6,781 bases of DNA from Saprospiraceae bacterium (GTDB lineage: Bacteria; Bacteroidota; Bacteroidia; Chitinophagales; Saprospiraceae). Made by a program: the position numbers and the translations under genes. The notes under the pieces are model-generated. The model was not told the origin of the DNA, made no database searches, and saw only the letters and a program-made list of their open reading frames with translations. How positions within the stretch are numbered: the stretch's first letter is position 1; each line of letters opens with the position of its first letter. The DNA is taken from the NCBI GenBank assembly GCA_023299965.1, contig JALZVN010000247.1, positions 1 to 6,781 of the forward strand. Reading direction: 5' to 3'. This document shows positions 1-6,151 of the stretch, piece after piece.

Positions 1-783
1 ATGAAGTTTGCCAAGCAAGCCATCAGCTTTGAAGCAAAGAGACAGATAGCGATCATGGAAGCAGGAGAAACGGTAGCACAAAATACCTTAAACTTCAATC
101 CGGAGACAGGTGAGACCAGTCCATTGCGGTCTAAGGAAAACGCCACAGATTATAGGTATTTTCCTGATCCTGACTTGCCTCCAGTATTGATCGCACAAGA
201 GCTTATATATAAATTAGAAAAAGAAATGCCTCGCCTTCCTTGGGTTTTAGCGCAAGATATCAAAGCAAAATATGGCATTTCAGATGTCGATACACACTTA
301 TTGGTTGCCGAAAAGGAAACTGCCAACTATTTCTTGGACTATGCACAACAGTATCCACACGCTAAGTCCTTTGCCAATGTACTTATCCACAAGTTGCTCC
401 CATTGTGCAAAGAAAAAAATACACCTCTCTCAGAATTGTTAGTAAGTCATGCAAACCTTGCGGCCATGCTTGACATGGTAAGTACCAATAAACTAAGTAT
501 AGGCGCCGCTACTCAAAAGTTATTACCAGAAATGGTCCTCAAGCCTGAGACGGCACCATCAGAATTGGCTGCACAGCTAGGTATTGTTCAATCATCCAAC
601 AGTGACGAACTAGAGATTTGGATTGGTGAAGTAATTGCAGAATTCCCAAGTAAGGTGACTGCCTATCAACAAGGCAAAAAAGGACTCATAGGTTTTTTCA
701 TGGGTGAAATCATGAAACGATCAAAGGGAAAAGCTAATCCAAAGAAAACCAAAGTCTTACTTTCGAAAAAATTAGAGCTCTAG
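1..783 (+). CDS. gatB: Aspartyl/glutamyl-tRNA(Asn/Gln) amidotransferase subunit B, C-terminal part (5' end outside window)
   Basis: GatB is the subunit of the cytoplasmic GatCAB complex that binds misacylated Glu-tRNA(Gln) or Asp-tRNA(Asn) and activates its carboxylate for amidation with ammonia from GatA. The visible 260 residues match the second half of the family. The hallmark RSKENATDYRYFPDPDLPP lies at about residues 43-61. A helical YqeY-like tail follows, with the tRNA-binding end signature GLIGFFMGEIMKRSKGKANP near residues 226-245. Full-length GatB is usually about 475-490 residues, so roughly the first 220 (the kinase-like catalytic core) lie upstream. The ATG at base 1 is therefore almost certainly an internal methionine, not the start. 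The gene ends with TAG at 781-783. A 69-base spacer separates it from the MerR-type gene on the same strand. Nothing in the visible part suggests decay. Confidence 0.95.
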   Translation: MKFAKQAISFEAKRQIAIMEAGETVAQNTLNFNPETGETSPLRSKENATDYRYFPDPDLPPVLIAQELIYKLEKEMPRLPWVLAQDIKAKYGISDVDTHLLVAEKETANYFLDYAQQYPHAKSFANVLIHKLLPLCKEKNTPLSELLVSHANLAAMLDMVSTNKLSIGAATQKLLPEMVLKPETAPSELAAQLGIVQSSNSDELEIWIGEVIAEFPSKVTAYQQGKKGLIGFFMGEIMKRSKGKANPKKTKVLLSKKLEL

Positions 784-827
784 TGCTAACTTTATCACGT
801 TAAGATTTTTTATATATTAAGGTATTA

Positions 828-848
828 AGTAATTTAGTGAAAATTACT
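828..848. repeat. Perfect 8-bp inverted repeat upstream of the MerR-type gene
   Basis: AGTAATTT (828-835) and AAATTACT (841-848) are exact reverse complements separated by a 5-base loop. The repeat ends four bases before the ATG at 853. TAATTTAG at 830-837 matches the Bacteroidota -7 box TAnnTTTG at five of six fixed positions and overlaps the left arm. The repeat could be an operator for the adjacent regulator or an RNA hairpin over its start codon. No T-run follows, so a terminator is unlikely. The structure is directly visible; its function is inferred. Confidence 0.45.
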
Positions 849-852
849 CCCT

Positions 853-1188
853 ATGAATATCAAAATGCTTAACGAAGATAAACTCTACTACTCAATTGGA
901 GAAGTTAGCAAACTGTTTGATATTTCTAGAAGCCTTATCCGATATTGGGAGGCTGAATTTGACATCCTAAAGCCACACAAGAATGGCAAAGGGGAAAGAA
1001 AGTTTACCAAGAAGAATATCGAACAACTCAGCATCATTTATCATTTAGTCAAAGAAAGAGGCTTCACCCTCAAAGGAGCTAAAGCTGAAATTGGCCAGAA
1101 TAAAAACAAACTTGAAAGGAAGCATAAGGCCCTTAAGAAACTACATGAATTGAAAGGGTTTCTGCAAGAAATCAGTGCTTCTCTATAG
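853..1188 (+). CDS. Short MerR-family transcriptional regulator
   Basis: This predicted cytoplasmic DNA-binding protein has 111 residues. The N-terminal MerR winged helix-turn-helix spans about residues 11-80: YYSIGEVSKLFDISRSLIRY (12-31) is the helix-turn-helix, WEAEF follows directly, then a charged wing (KNGKGERKF) and LVKERGFTLKGAKAEI. The remaining 30 residues form a Lys/Glu-rich helix that could be the dimerising coiled coil. There is no effector-binding domain and no metal-binding cysteine, so the signal sensed, if any, cannot be read from the sequence. Short MerR proteins of this layout are common in Bacteroidota. ATG 853 was chosen as start; ATG 865, four codons later, is also possible and would leave the fold intact. 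The inverted repeat just upstream suggests autoregulation. It ends 6 bases from the stop of the convergent ABC ATPase gene, with no obvious terminator between them. Targets are unknown. Confidence 0.88.
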   Translation: MNIKMLNEDKLYYSIGEVSKLFDISRSLIRYWEAEFDILKPHKNGKGERKFTKKNIEQLSIIYHLVKERGFTLKGAKAEIGQNKNKLERKHKALKKLHELKGFLQEISASL

Positions 1189-1194
1189 ACTCGC

Positions 1195-1836
1195 CTACTT
1201 CTTCTTTTTGTAGTCCAATATAGACAAGCTTCTATTACAGAGTTGAAAATCGCGTTCTTCATTTGAAGCGATAACAATCAAACGATCTTGACTAAACTGC
1301 TGTAAAGTACTGGTATACCACTCCATTCCTTGCTTATCTAGATTAGTCGTTGGCTCATCCAATAATAAGACACTAGTATCTGCGCAAATAGCCAAGGCTA
1401 ATTTTACTCTTTGTTGCATCCCTGAAGAATAGAACCGAAGTTCTTTATGTGCAGCATGTTTGAGCTGCATCAAGTCGATGAGTGCATCCACATTCAATCC
1501 CTTTTGTAAGGATTTGAATCGAATATATAATTCTATATTTTCTACTAGATTTAGCCTTGACATCATGTTGATATAAGGCGCAGCGAAGGTGACATCTTGA
1601 TAGATACTGTCTCTGTCTATCTTATTATTAGTCTTATCAAAGTAAGTAGTCTCTCCCTTATTAGGAGATAAATGACCGGAGAGAATTTTTAGAAAAGTAG
1701 ATTTTCCTGAGCCATTGTTACCGGTAATAGATATGATGTCTCCTTGATTGAGCGTGGCATTAATTCCTCTAAAAATCCATTTATGTTGGAATTTCTTAGA
1801 TACTCCATCAAGGACTATAGAGGAACAAGGCGACAC
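1195..1836 (-). CDS. ABC-type ATPase (ATP-binding protein), last gene of the lpx cluster
   Basis: This 213-residue stand-alone nucleotide-binding domain has Walker A GNNGSGKST at 40-48 or one residue earlier, signature YSSGMQQRVKLALA at about 136-149, and Walker B VLLLDEPTTNLD at about 156-167, including the catalytic Glu. Two usual elements are altered. The Q-loop region reads FAAPY without Gln, and the switch region reads IASNEERD with Asn where His normally stands. It has no membrane segment, and no permease gene lies in the window, so its substrate and partner cannot be named. The start is GTG at 1834-1836, five bases after the lpxA stop. An in-frame stop lies just upstream and the next methionine falls beyond Walker A, so GTG is the best start. 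The position implies co-transcription and translational coupling with lpxA. A role in envelope lipid export would be guesswork. It is not MsbA, which is a fused membrane-plus-ATPase protein. Confidence 0.88.
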   Translation of the reverse strand: MSPCSSIVLDGVSKKFQHKWIFRGINATLNQGDIISITGNNGSGKSTFLKILSGHLSPNKGETTYFDKTNNKIDRDSIYQDVTFAAPYINMMSRLNLVENIELYIRFKSLQKGLNVDALIDLMQLKHAAHKELRFYSSGMQQRVKLALAICADTSVLLLDEPTTNLDKQGMEWYTSTLQQFSQDRLIVIASNEERDFQLCNRSLSILDYKKKK

Positions 1837-1841
1837 AGATT

Positions 1842-2648
1842 CTATTTAGTTTTTGAAGTACGAAGGCCACGCATAATACCTCTATCTGCTCCTCTGATGA
1901 AATCTAAAATTTGATCTCGCTCTTTGGTTACATCCATATTGGTTTCGATCTCTAAGAGTGCTTGACTAGTATTATTGGTCTTTATGTAAAGAGTTCTGTA
2001 TATATCTTGTATTTGTTTCACCTGCTCTTCAGTATACCCTCTACGCAAAAGCCCAACCGAATTCACACCTGCATAAGAGATAGGCTCTCTAGCAGCTTTT
2101 GCAAATGGAGGAACACTTTTTCTCACCATTGTATTACCTGCAATAAAGCTATGTGCTCCAATCTTCAAGAACTGCTGCACAGCTACTAATCCTTCGAGGA
2201 TCGCAAAGTCATCAATCTCAACGTGTCCTGCAAGGTTTACATTATTCGCTAGAATAACATTATTCCCCAGTATACAATCATGAGCAACGTGCACGTATGC
2301 CATTAGCAAGCAATTATCTCCCACAACTGTTTTATTCGCATAGCTTGTTCCTTTATTTACGGTCACATACTCTCTAATAGTAGTATTATTCCCAATAAAA
2401 GTAAGAGTCTCTTCCCCTTTGTACTTAAGATCTTGAGGAGTACCCGCAATTACAGCACCAGGATAAATCTTGCAATTTTCGCCAATACGTGCTCCAGCGA
2501 AGATGGTAGCATTAGGTCCAATCCAACAATTATCCCCAATCTCTACATCTCTATCGATGTAAGTAAAAGGTCCAATACTAACATTTTGTCCGATTTTTGC
2601 TTCTGGGTGAATGTGAGCAAGTTTCTGTTGTGAGTCTGTTATTTTCAT
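1842..2648 (-). CDS. lpxA: Acyl-ACP--UDP-N-acetylglucosamine O-acyltransferase (LpxA)
   Basis: LpxA catalyses the first step of lipid A synthesis, transfer of a (3R)-hydroxyacyl chain from ACP to the 3-OH of UDP-GlcNAc in the cytoplasm. At 268 residues it is close to E. coli LpxA (262). Left-handed beta-helix hexapeptide repeats fill residues 12 to about 185, followed by the C-terminal helices. Visible family landmarks are TPQDLKYKGE (70-79), the active-site stretch VHVAHDC (119-125) with His123 equivalent to catalytic E. coli His125, and LAGH at 139-142. Gly171 aligns with E. coli Gly173, the acyl-length ruler position, consistent with a long acyl chain. Gln158 stands where E. coli has His160 (AVQQF instead of AVHQF), confirmed at the codon (CAG). 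The gene starts with ATG six bases after the lpxC-fabZ stop and ends five bases before the ABC ATPase start, so it is very probably in one operon with both. Confidence 0.95.
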   Translation of the reverse strand: MKITDSQQKLAHIHPEAKIGQNVSIGPFTYIDRDVEIGDNCWIGPNATIFAGARIGENCKIYPGAVIAGTPQDLKYKGEETLTFIGNNTTIREYVTVNKGTSYANKTVVGDNCLLMAYVHVAHDCILGNNVILANNVNLAGHVEIDDFAILEGLVAVQQFLKIGAHSFIAGNTMVRKSVPPFAKAAREPISYAGVNSVGLLRRGYTEEQVKQIQDIYRTLYIKTNNTSQALLEIETNMDVTKERDQILDFIRGADRGIMRGLRTSKTK

Positions 2649-2654
2649 TTGAAT

Positions 2655-4043
2655 TTACTTACGCTTTACAATTTGTGCGATTAATTCCGCTTCCGAAACG
2701 ATCTTGTTTCCTACATAAGCGGTAGCTTCCATTTGTACTATCCCTCTTCTTATAGGAGACATGAGTACCATTTTTAATATGAGGGTATCTCCTGGGACTA
2801 CTTTATTTTTAAATTTACAATTGTCAATCTTAACAAAGTAGGTATCCCAAAGTTCTGGTTCATCTACGGTAGATAATGCTAGGATACCTCCTGTTTGAGC
2901 CAAAGCTTCAATTTGCAAAACACCAGGAAAAACTGGATTTCCAGGAAAATGTCCTTGAAAAAACTGTTCATTAAAAGTAACGTTCTTGATGCCAACAACG
3001 TGGCTTTTAGAAAGCTCAATTATTTTATCAACCAATAAAAACGGGTATCGATGAGGGAGCATCTTTTTGATGCCTTCGAGGTCCATTATCGGAGGGATAT
3101 TAGGATTATATGTTGGTTTTCCCTTTAGTTTTTTGTTTTCATTGATATATTGCTTCAGAACTTTAGCAAAAGCTACATTTGCTCTATGTCCAGGTTTTTT
3201 AGCAACAATTTTCCCCTGAATAGGCTTTCCTACCAAAGATATATCACCAATGAGGTCTAATAACTTATGTCTTGCTGGTTCATTAGGAAAACGTAATTTA
3301 GTCGTGTTCAGTACTCCTTCATTCTCTATTTTTACGTCTTTCTTACCTAACTTTTTTTCTAACTGCTTCAATTGCTTAGTAGTATAAGCCTTATTAGCTA
3401 TTACCACCGCATTGTCTAAGTTCCCCCCCTTGATCAAGCCATTGTCTAGCAAGGCTTCCAGCTCGTTTACAAATACAAAAGTTCGACAAGGCGCAATTTC
3501 CTTCTCATAATCTTTTAAATCATCGATTTGAGCGTATTGTTTACCTAAAACTGGAGAATTAAAATCTATTAACACCGTCAAGCTTAGTTTATCAGAGGGG
3601 GTGGCAGTTATTTCTGCGCCTGTTTCTGGATCCTTATACTCAATGTTTTCAGTGATTACAAACACATCTTTATCCTCACTTTGTTCCTCAATGCCGCACT
3701 TTTTTATCTTTTTTACGATCTCCAAAGCACTCCCATCTAGAATAGGCACTTCTGGACCATCAATGTCAATCAATGCATTGTCAATCCCCAGCGCATAAAA
3801 TGCAGAAAGCGCATGCTCTATGGTGCTAATAGAAGCTTCCTCCTTGCCAATCGTAGTACATCTTACTGTAGAGTATACCCTGGATACATCAGCTTTGATA
3901 ATCGGCTCTCCGTCAATATCGGTTCTCTTAAACTTGATTCCGTGATTAGCAGGAGCTGGTCGAAAGGTTATTTTACATTCTCCACCCGTGTGTAGACCAG
4001 GTCCTTTTAAGGAGAAAGATTTTTTAATGGTTTGTTGCTTCAT
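2655..4043 (-). CDS. lpxC/fabZ: Bifunctional UDP-3-O-acyl-GlcNAc deacetylase / (3R)-hydroxyacyl-ACP dehydratase (LpxC-FabZ fusion)
   Basis: Residues 1 to about 305 are LpxC, the zinc amidase and committed step of lipid A synthesis. Visible are STIEHALSA with Glu76 (general base) and His77 (zinc), HKLLDLIGD with zinc ligands His259 and Asp263, and PGHRAN with His286. After a Lys/Asn/Pro-rich linker (about 302-316), residues 317-462 are FabZ, a hot-dog-fold dehydratase of fatty acid synthesis. FabZ starts at IKKMLPHRYPFLLVD (325-339) and carries the active-site loop GHFPGNPVFPGVLQIEALAQ, with catalytic His365 and Glu379. All catalytic residues of both halves are present. The frame is continuous with no stop or shift at the junction, so this is a genuine fusion, as known from other Bacteroidota. 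The two activities compete for or supply hydroxyacyl-ACP, so the fusion fixes them at 1:1. The start is ATG at 4041-4043, 55 bases after lpxD; the stop is six bases before lpxA. Confidence 0.96.
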   Translation of the reverse strand: MKQQTIKKSFSLKGPGLHTGGECKITFRPAPANHGIKFKRTDIDGEPIIKADVSRVYSTVRCTTIGKEEASISTIEHALSAFYALGIDNALIDIDGPEVPILDGSALEIVKKIKKCGIEEQSEDKDVFVITENIEYKDPETGAEITATPSDKLSLTVLIDFNSPVLGKQYAQIDDLKDYEKEIAPCRTFVFVNELEALLDNGLIKGGNLDNAVVIANKAYTTKQLKQLEKKLGKKDVKIENEGVLNTTKLRFPNEPARHKLLDLIGDISLVGKPIQGKIVAKKPGHRANVAFAKVLKQYINENKKLKGKPTYNPNIPPIMDLEGIKKMLPHRYPFLLVDKIIELSKSHVVGIKNVTFNEQFFQGHFPGNPVFPGVLQIEALAQTGGILALSTVDEPELWDTYFVKIDNCKFKNKVVPGDTLILKMVLMSPIRRGIVQMEATAYVGNKIVSEAELIAQIVKRK

Positions 4044-4064
4044 CTAGTACGCAAAAATTTATCA

Positions 4065-4091
4065 CAAAACTACTAATTCTCAGTAGTCCAA
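4065..4091 (-). promoter_or_regulatory. Predicted Bacteroidota-type promoter for lpxC-fabZ, with inverted repeat in the spacer
   Basis: On the minus strand, TAGTTTTG (4072-4065) matches the -7 consensus TAnnTTTG at every fixed position. A TTG (4091-4089) lies 16 bases upstream, one short of the commonly quoted 17-23 range. Predicted transcription would begin about 15-20 bases before the lpxC-fabZ ATG. An inverted repeat, ACTACT with 7 bases then AGTAGT (4087-4069 read on the minus strand), nearly fills the spacer and touches the -7 box. This suggests lpxC-fabZ-lpxA-ATPase can be expressed apart from lpxD. Pattern match only. Confidence 0.4.
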
Positions 4092-4098
4092 GTCAGGT

Positions 4099-5118
4099 TT
4101 ATGATTGTTTTTTCTCTAAATTTTGCACCCTTTCTTGCATTTTAGGGAGTTTCCTGAAAATTGAATACGATTTAAGGTAATCTCTATAATTGAGTGCAGG
4201 TGAACCATACCAGCTAGTCCCCTCTTCTTTTATACTTTTGTTAATCCCGCTTTGGGCTTGGATCTTAGTTCCATTTGCAATTTGGATATGCCCCACAATC
4301 CCTACTTGCCCTCCAATAACACATTTTTCTCCAAGCTTGGCACTACCAGCTACCCCTGTTTGAGCAGCTATCACCGTGTGTGCGCCAATCTCTACATTGT
4401 GCGCAATCATTACTAAATTATCTAATTTGACCCCTTTTCGAATTATAGTCGAGCCCATGGTCCCCCTGTCTACTGTGGTATTTGCACCAATTTCAACATC
4501 CTCTTCAAGGATAACGTTACCTATTTGAGGGATTTTCTTGTAGCTACCGTCTTCAGCGGGGGCAAAACCAAAACCATCTGATCCGATAATCACATTAGAA
4601 TGTAAAATAGTGTTATCCCCTATAATGCAATCTTTATAAATACGCACACCTGGATACAATAACACATTGTTTCCAATAGTAACATTATCTCCAATGGATA
4701 CTTGGGAGTGAATTTGCGAACCTGTTCCTATTTTCACTCCATTTCCAATCACGGTAAAATGATCGACAAATGCTGAAGGATCAATGATAGTTCCTTGACC
4801 TACAATAGCTTGATCTGAAACCCCAGACTTTGCTTCCTGATCACCAAATTGCTTCAACAAGATAGAAACGCTCTGATAAACATCATCTACGCGGACTAAT
4901 GTAGCAGAGATATCTTCTTTTGGTTTGAAATCCTTGGTAACCAACAAAACTGAAGCCTTAGTAGAATAAGCAAATGCTTCATACTTCGGATTGGCCAAAA
5001 ATGCAATTGACCCTGATTCCGCTTCTTCAATCTTGCTAGCAGTAGATACTAGCACTTCACTGTCTCCTTCGACTAGGCCTCCAAGTAGGTCGGCTAATTT
5101 TTTGGCAGAAATTTGCAT
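4099..5118 (-). CDS. lpxD: UDP-3-O-(3-hydroxyacyl)glucosamine N-acyltransferase (LpxD)
   Basis: LpxD is the third enzyme of lipid A synthesis. It transfers a (3R)-hydroxyacyl chain from ACP to the 2-amino group of UDP-3-O-acyl-glucosamine in the cytoplasm. The 339 residues are the normal family length. Residues 1-100 form the N-terminal uridine-binding domain (GSIAFLANPKYEAF at 36-49 is typical). Hexapeptide repeats of the left-handed beta-helix run from about 104 to 290. The motif GSDGFGFAP (179-187) and LDNLVMIAHNVEIGAHT (232-248), with His240 equivalent to the catalytic His239 of E. coli, are intact. A short helical tail (about 312-339) ends the protein. ATG 5116-5118 is the start; the next methionine is well inside the fold. 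It is the first gene of the leftward lipid A block and diverges from hemC across 121 bases. No convincing promoter of its own was found; TAACTTTA, four bases before the ATG, is a near -7 match that would make the message almost leaderless. Confidence 0.95.
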   Translation of the reverse strand: MQISAKKLADLLGGLVEGDSEVLVSTASKIEEAESGSIAFLANPKYEAFAYSTKASVLLVTKDFKPKEDISATLVRVDDVYQSVSILLKQFGDQEAKSGVSDQAIVGQGTIIDPSAFVDHFTVIGNGVKIGTGSQIHSQVSIGDNVTIGNNVLLYPGVRIYKDCIIGDNTILHSNVIIGSDGFGFAPAEDGSYKKIPQIGNVILEEDVEIGANTTVDRGTMGSTIIRKGVKLDNLVMIAHNVEIGAHTVIAAQTGVAGSAKLGEKCVIGGQVGIVGHIQIANGTKIQAQSGINKSIKEEGTSWYGSPALNYRDYLKSYSIFRKLPKMQERVQNLEKKQS

Positions 5119-5127
5119 GATGTAAAG

Positions 5128-5157
5128 TTAGTAAAATATTGAATTTATATACATTTG
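5128..5157 (+). promoter_or_regulatory. Predicted Bacteroidota-type promoter for the hemC operon
   Basis: TACATTTG at 5150-5157 matches the Bacteroidota -7 element TAnnTTTG at all fixed positions. TTAG at 5128-5131, 18 bases upstream, is a weak partial match to the -33 TTG/TTTG element. Transcription would start near 5163, giving a leader of about 77 bases before the hemC ATG at 5240. The box lies in the 121-base divergent spacer with lpxD, the only place a promoter for hemC could be. This is a pattern match. Confidence 0.4.
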
Positions 5158-5239
5158 CAGAAACATAGGATTTGCATTATGCAGCAGCCACACAAAATGC
5201 TTATCCTAACATTGATGATCCACAATAAATTATTCCACT

Positions 5240-6136
5240 ATGTCGTCACTAGTAAGAATCGGAACCAGAGGAAGTAAACTTGCATTATGGCAAGCCAATT
5301 TTGCTAAGCAAGCGCTAGCGGATATAGGAGTTGACAGCGAGTTACATATTATAAAAACCAAAGGAGATCAAATACAGCATCTCTCTTTTGACAAAATTGA
5401 AGGTAAAGGCTTTTTCACTAAAGAAATTGAGGCTGCTTTGCTCAACAAAGAGGTTGATTTAGCGGTTCATTCAATGAAGGACCTTCCAACCGAAAAGGTC
5501 GAAGGGCTAGTCGTAGCGGGTGTTTCTGCAAGAGCAAACCCTGCAGATTGGTTAATTATAAAAAAGACAAGCTTTTCTCCCAACAATACATTGTCACTTC
5601 CAGAAAATGCAAAAGTTGGGACCTCTTCAGCCCGTAGAAAAGCGATGCTATTGGACCTTTGTCCTAATGTCGTCACCTCAGATATCAGAGGTAATGTACC
5701 TACAAGACTAAAAAAGCTGCAAGAAGGTGAACTGGATGCGATATTATTAGCTGCGGCTGGATTGATACGGTTGGAGTTAGATTTATCTGATTTTGAGGTT
5801 GTTAAGCTTCATCCAAAGGAATTCATTCCGGCACCTGCCCAAGGGGTAGTAGCGTATCAAGTGCGAGAAGATGATATAGATCTTCGAAGAATTTTGAAAA
5901 AAATTCACCATTCGGAGGTAGCGGAATGCACAAATGTAGAGAGAAAGGTGCTCAACTTGCTAGAAGGAGGTTGCCATATGCCCTTGGGTGTCTATTGTGA
6001 GAAAGATGAAATGGGTAATTTTCATGCTATTGCAGGCTTTGCCAAAACCTGGGATAGCCCTATTGTAAGAAAACGTCTTTCATACAGCACAAATTTTCAA
6101 CTGGCAGATGACTTATTCAAAGAATTGCAGTCTTAA
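5240..6136 (+). CDS. hemC: Hydroxymethylbilane synthase (porphobilinogen deaminase)
   Basis: HemC condenses four porphobilinogens head to tail into hydroxymethylbilane, the linear precursor of heme and other tetrapyrroles, in the cytoplasm. The 298 residues approach the usual length (E. coli 313). Domain 1 opens with RIGTRGSKLALWQA (6-19). AVHSMKDLPT (75-84) carries the catalytic Asp81. SARRKA (130-135) and SDIRGNVPTRL (147-157) supply the arginines that bind the growing chain. PAPAQGVVAYQ (197-207) is family-typical. In domain 3, LEGGCHMPLGVY (241-252) contains Cys245, the attachment site of the dipyrromethane cofactor. All key residues are present, so the enzyme should be active. The start is ATG 5240, with no clear Shine-Dalgarno sequence; an internal start would cut the first strand. 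It leads a rightward operon: the exonuclease-like gene begins 15 bases after its stop and a hemD-like start follows. The preceding enzymes (HemA, HemL, HemB) are not in the window. Confidence 0.96.
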   Translation: MSSLVRIGTRGSKLALWQANFAKQALADIGVDSELHIIKTKGDQIQHLSFDKIEGKGFFTKEIEAALLNKEVDLAVHSMKDLPTEKVEGLVVAGVSARANPADWLIIKKTSFSPNNTLSLPENAKVGTSSARRKAMLLDLCPNVVTSDIRGNVPTRLKKLQEGELDAILLAAAGLIRLELDLSDFEVVKLHPKEFIPAPAQGVVAYQVREDDIDLRRILKKIHHSEVAECTNVERKVLNLLEGGCHMPLGVYCEKDEMGNFHAIAGFAKTWDSPIVRKRLSYSTNFQLADDLFKELQS

Positions 6137-6151
6137 ATAATAGCAGAAAGT

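Noticed and set aside
1..783. Treating ATG at base 1 as a true start of a short gatB
   Set aside because: The first residues already align with the middle of GatB, so the window edge simply cuts the gene.
787..811. TAAC/GTTA stem followed by a run of six T after gatB, as a terminator
   Set aside because: Only four base pairs with an 8-base loop and three bases before the T-run; too weak to call.
1136..1168. AGAAAC ... GTTTCT inverted repeat near the end of the MerR-type gene, as a terminator for the convergent junction
   Set aside because: Six base pairs with a long loop inside coding sequence and no T-run; expected by chance.
1041..1277. Minus-strand open frame across the MerR/ATPase junction, and similar antisense frames inside lpxA, lpxC-fabZ, hemC and the exonuclease-like gene
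   Set aside because: They lie opposite well-supported genes, show no family motifs and have a shadow-like composition.
5123..5130. TAACTTTA on the minus strand as the lpxD -7 box
   Set aside because: One mismatch, no -33 element found, and it would start transcription at or next to the ATG. Noted under lpxD rather than listed as a promoter.
5179..5277. Small frame of 32 codons starting at an ATG before hemC and running over its start
   Set aside because: No ribosome binding site, composition not protein-like, overlaps a confident gene in another frame. A leader peptide cannot be excluded but nothing supports it.
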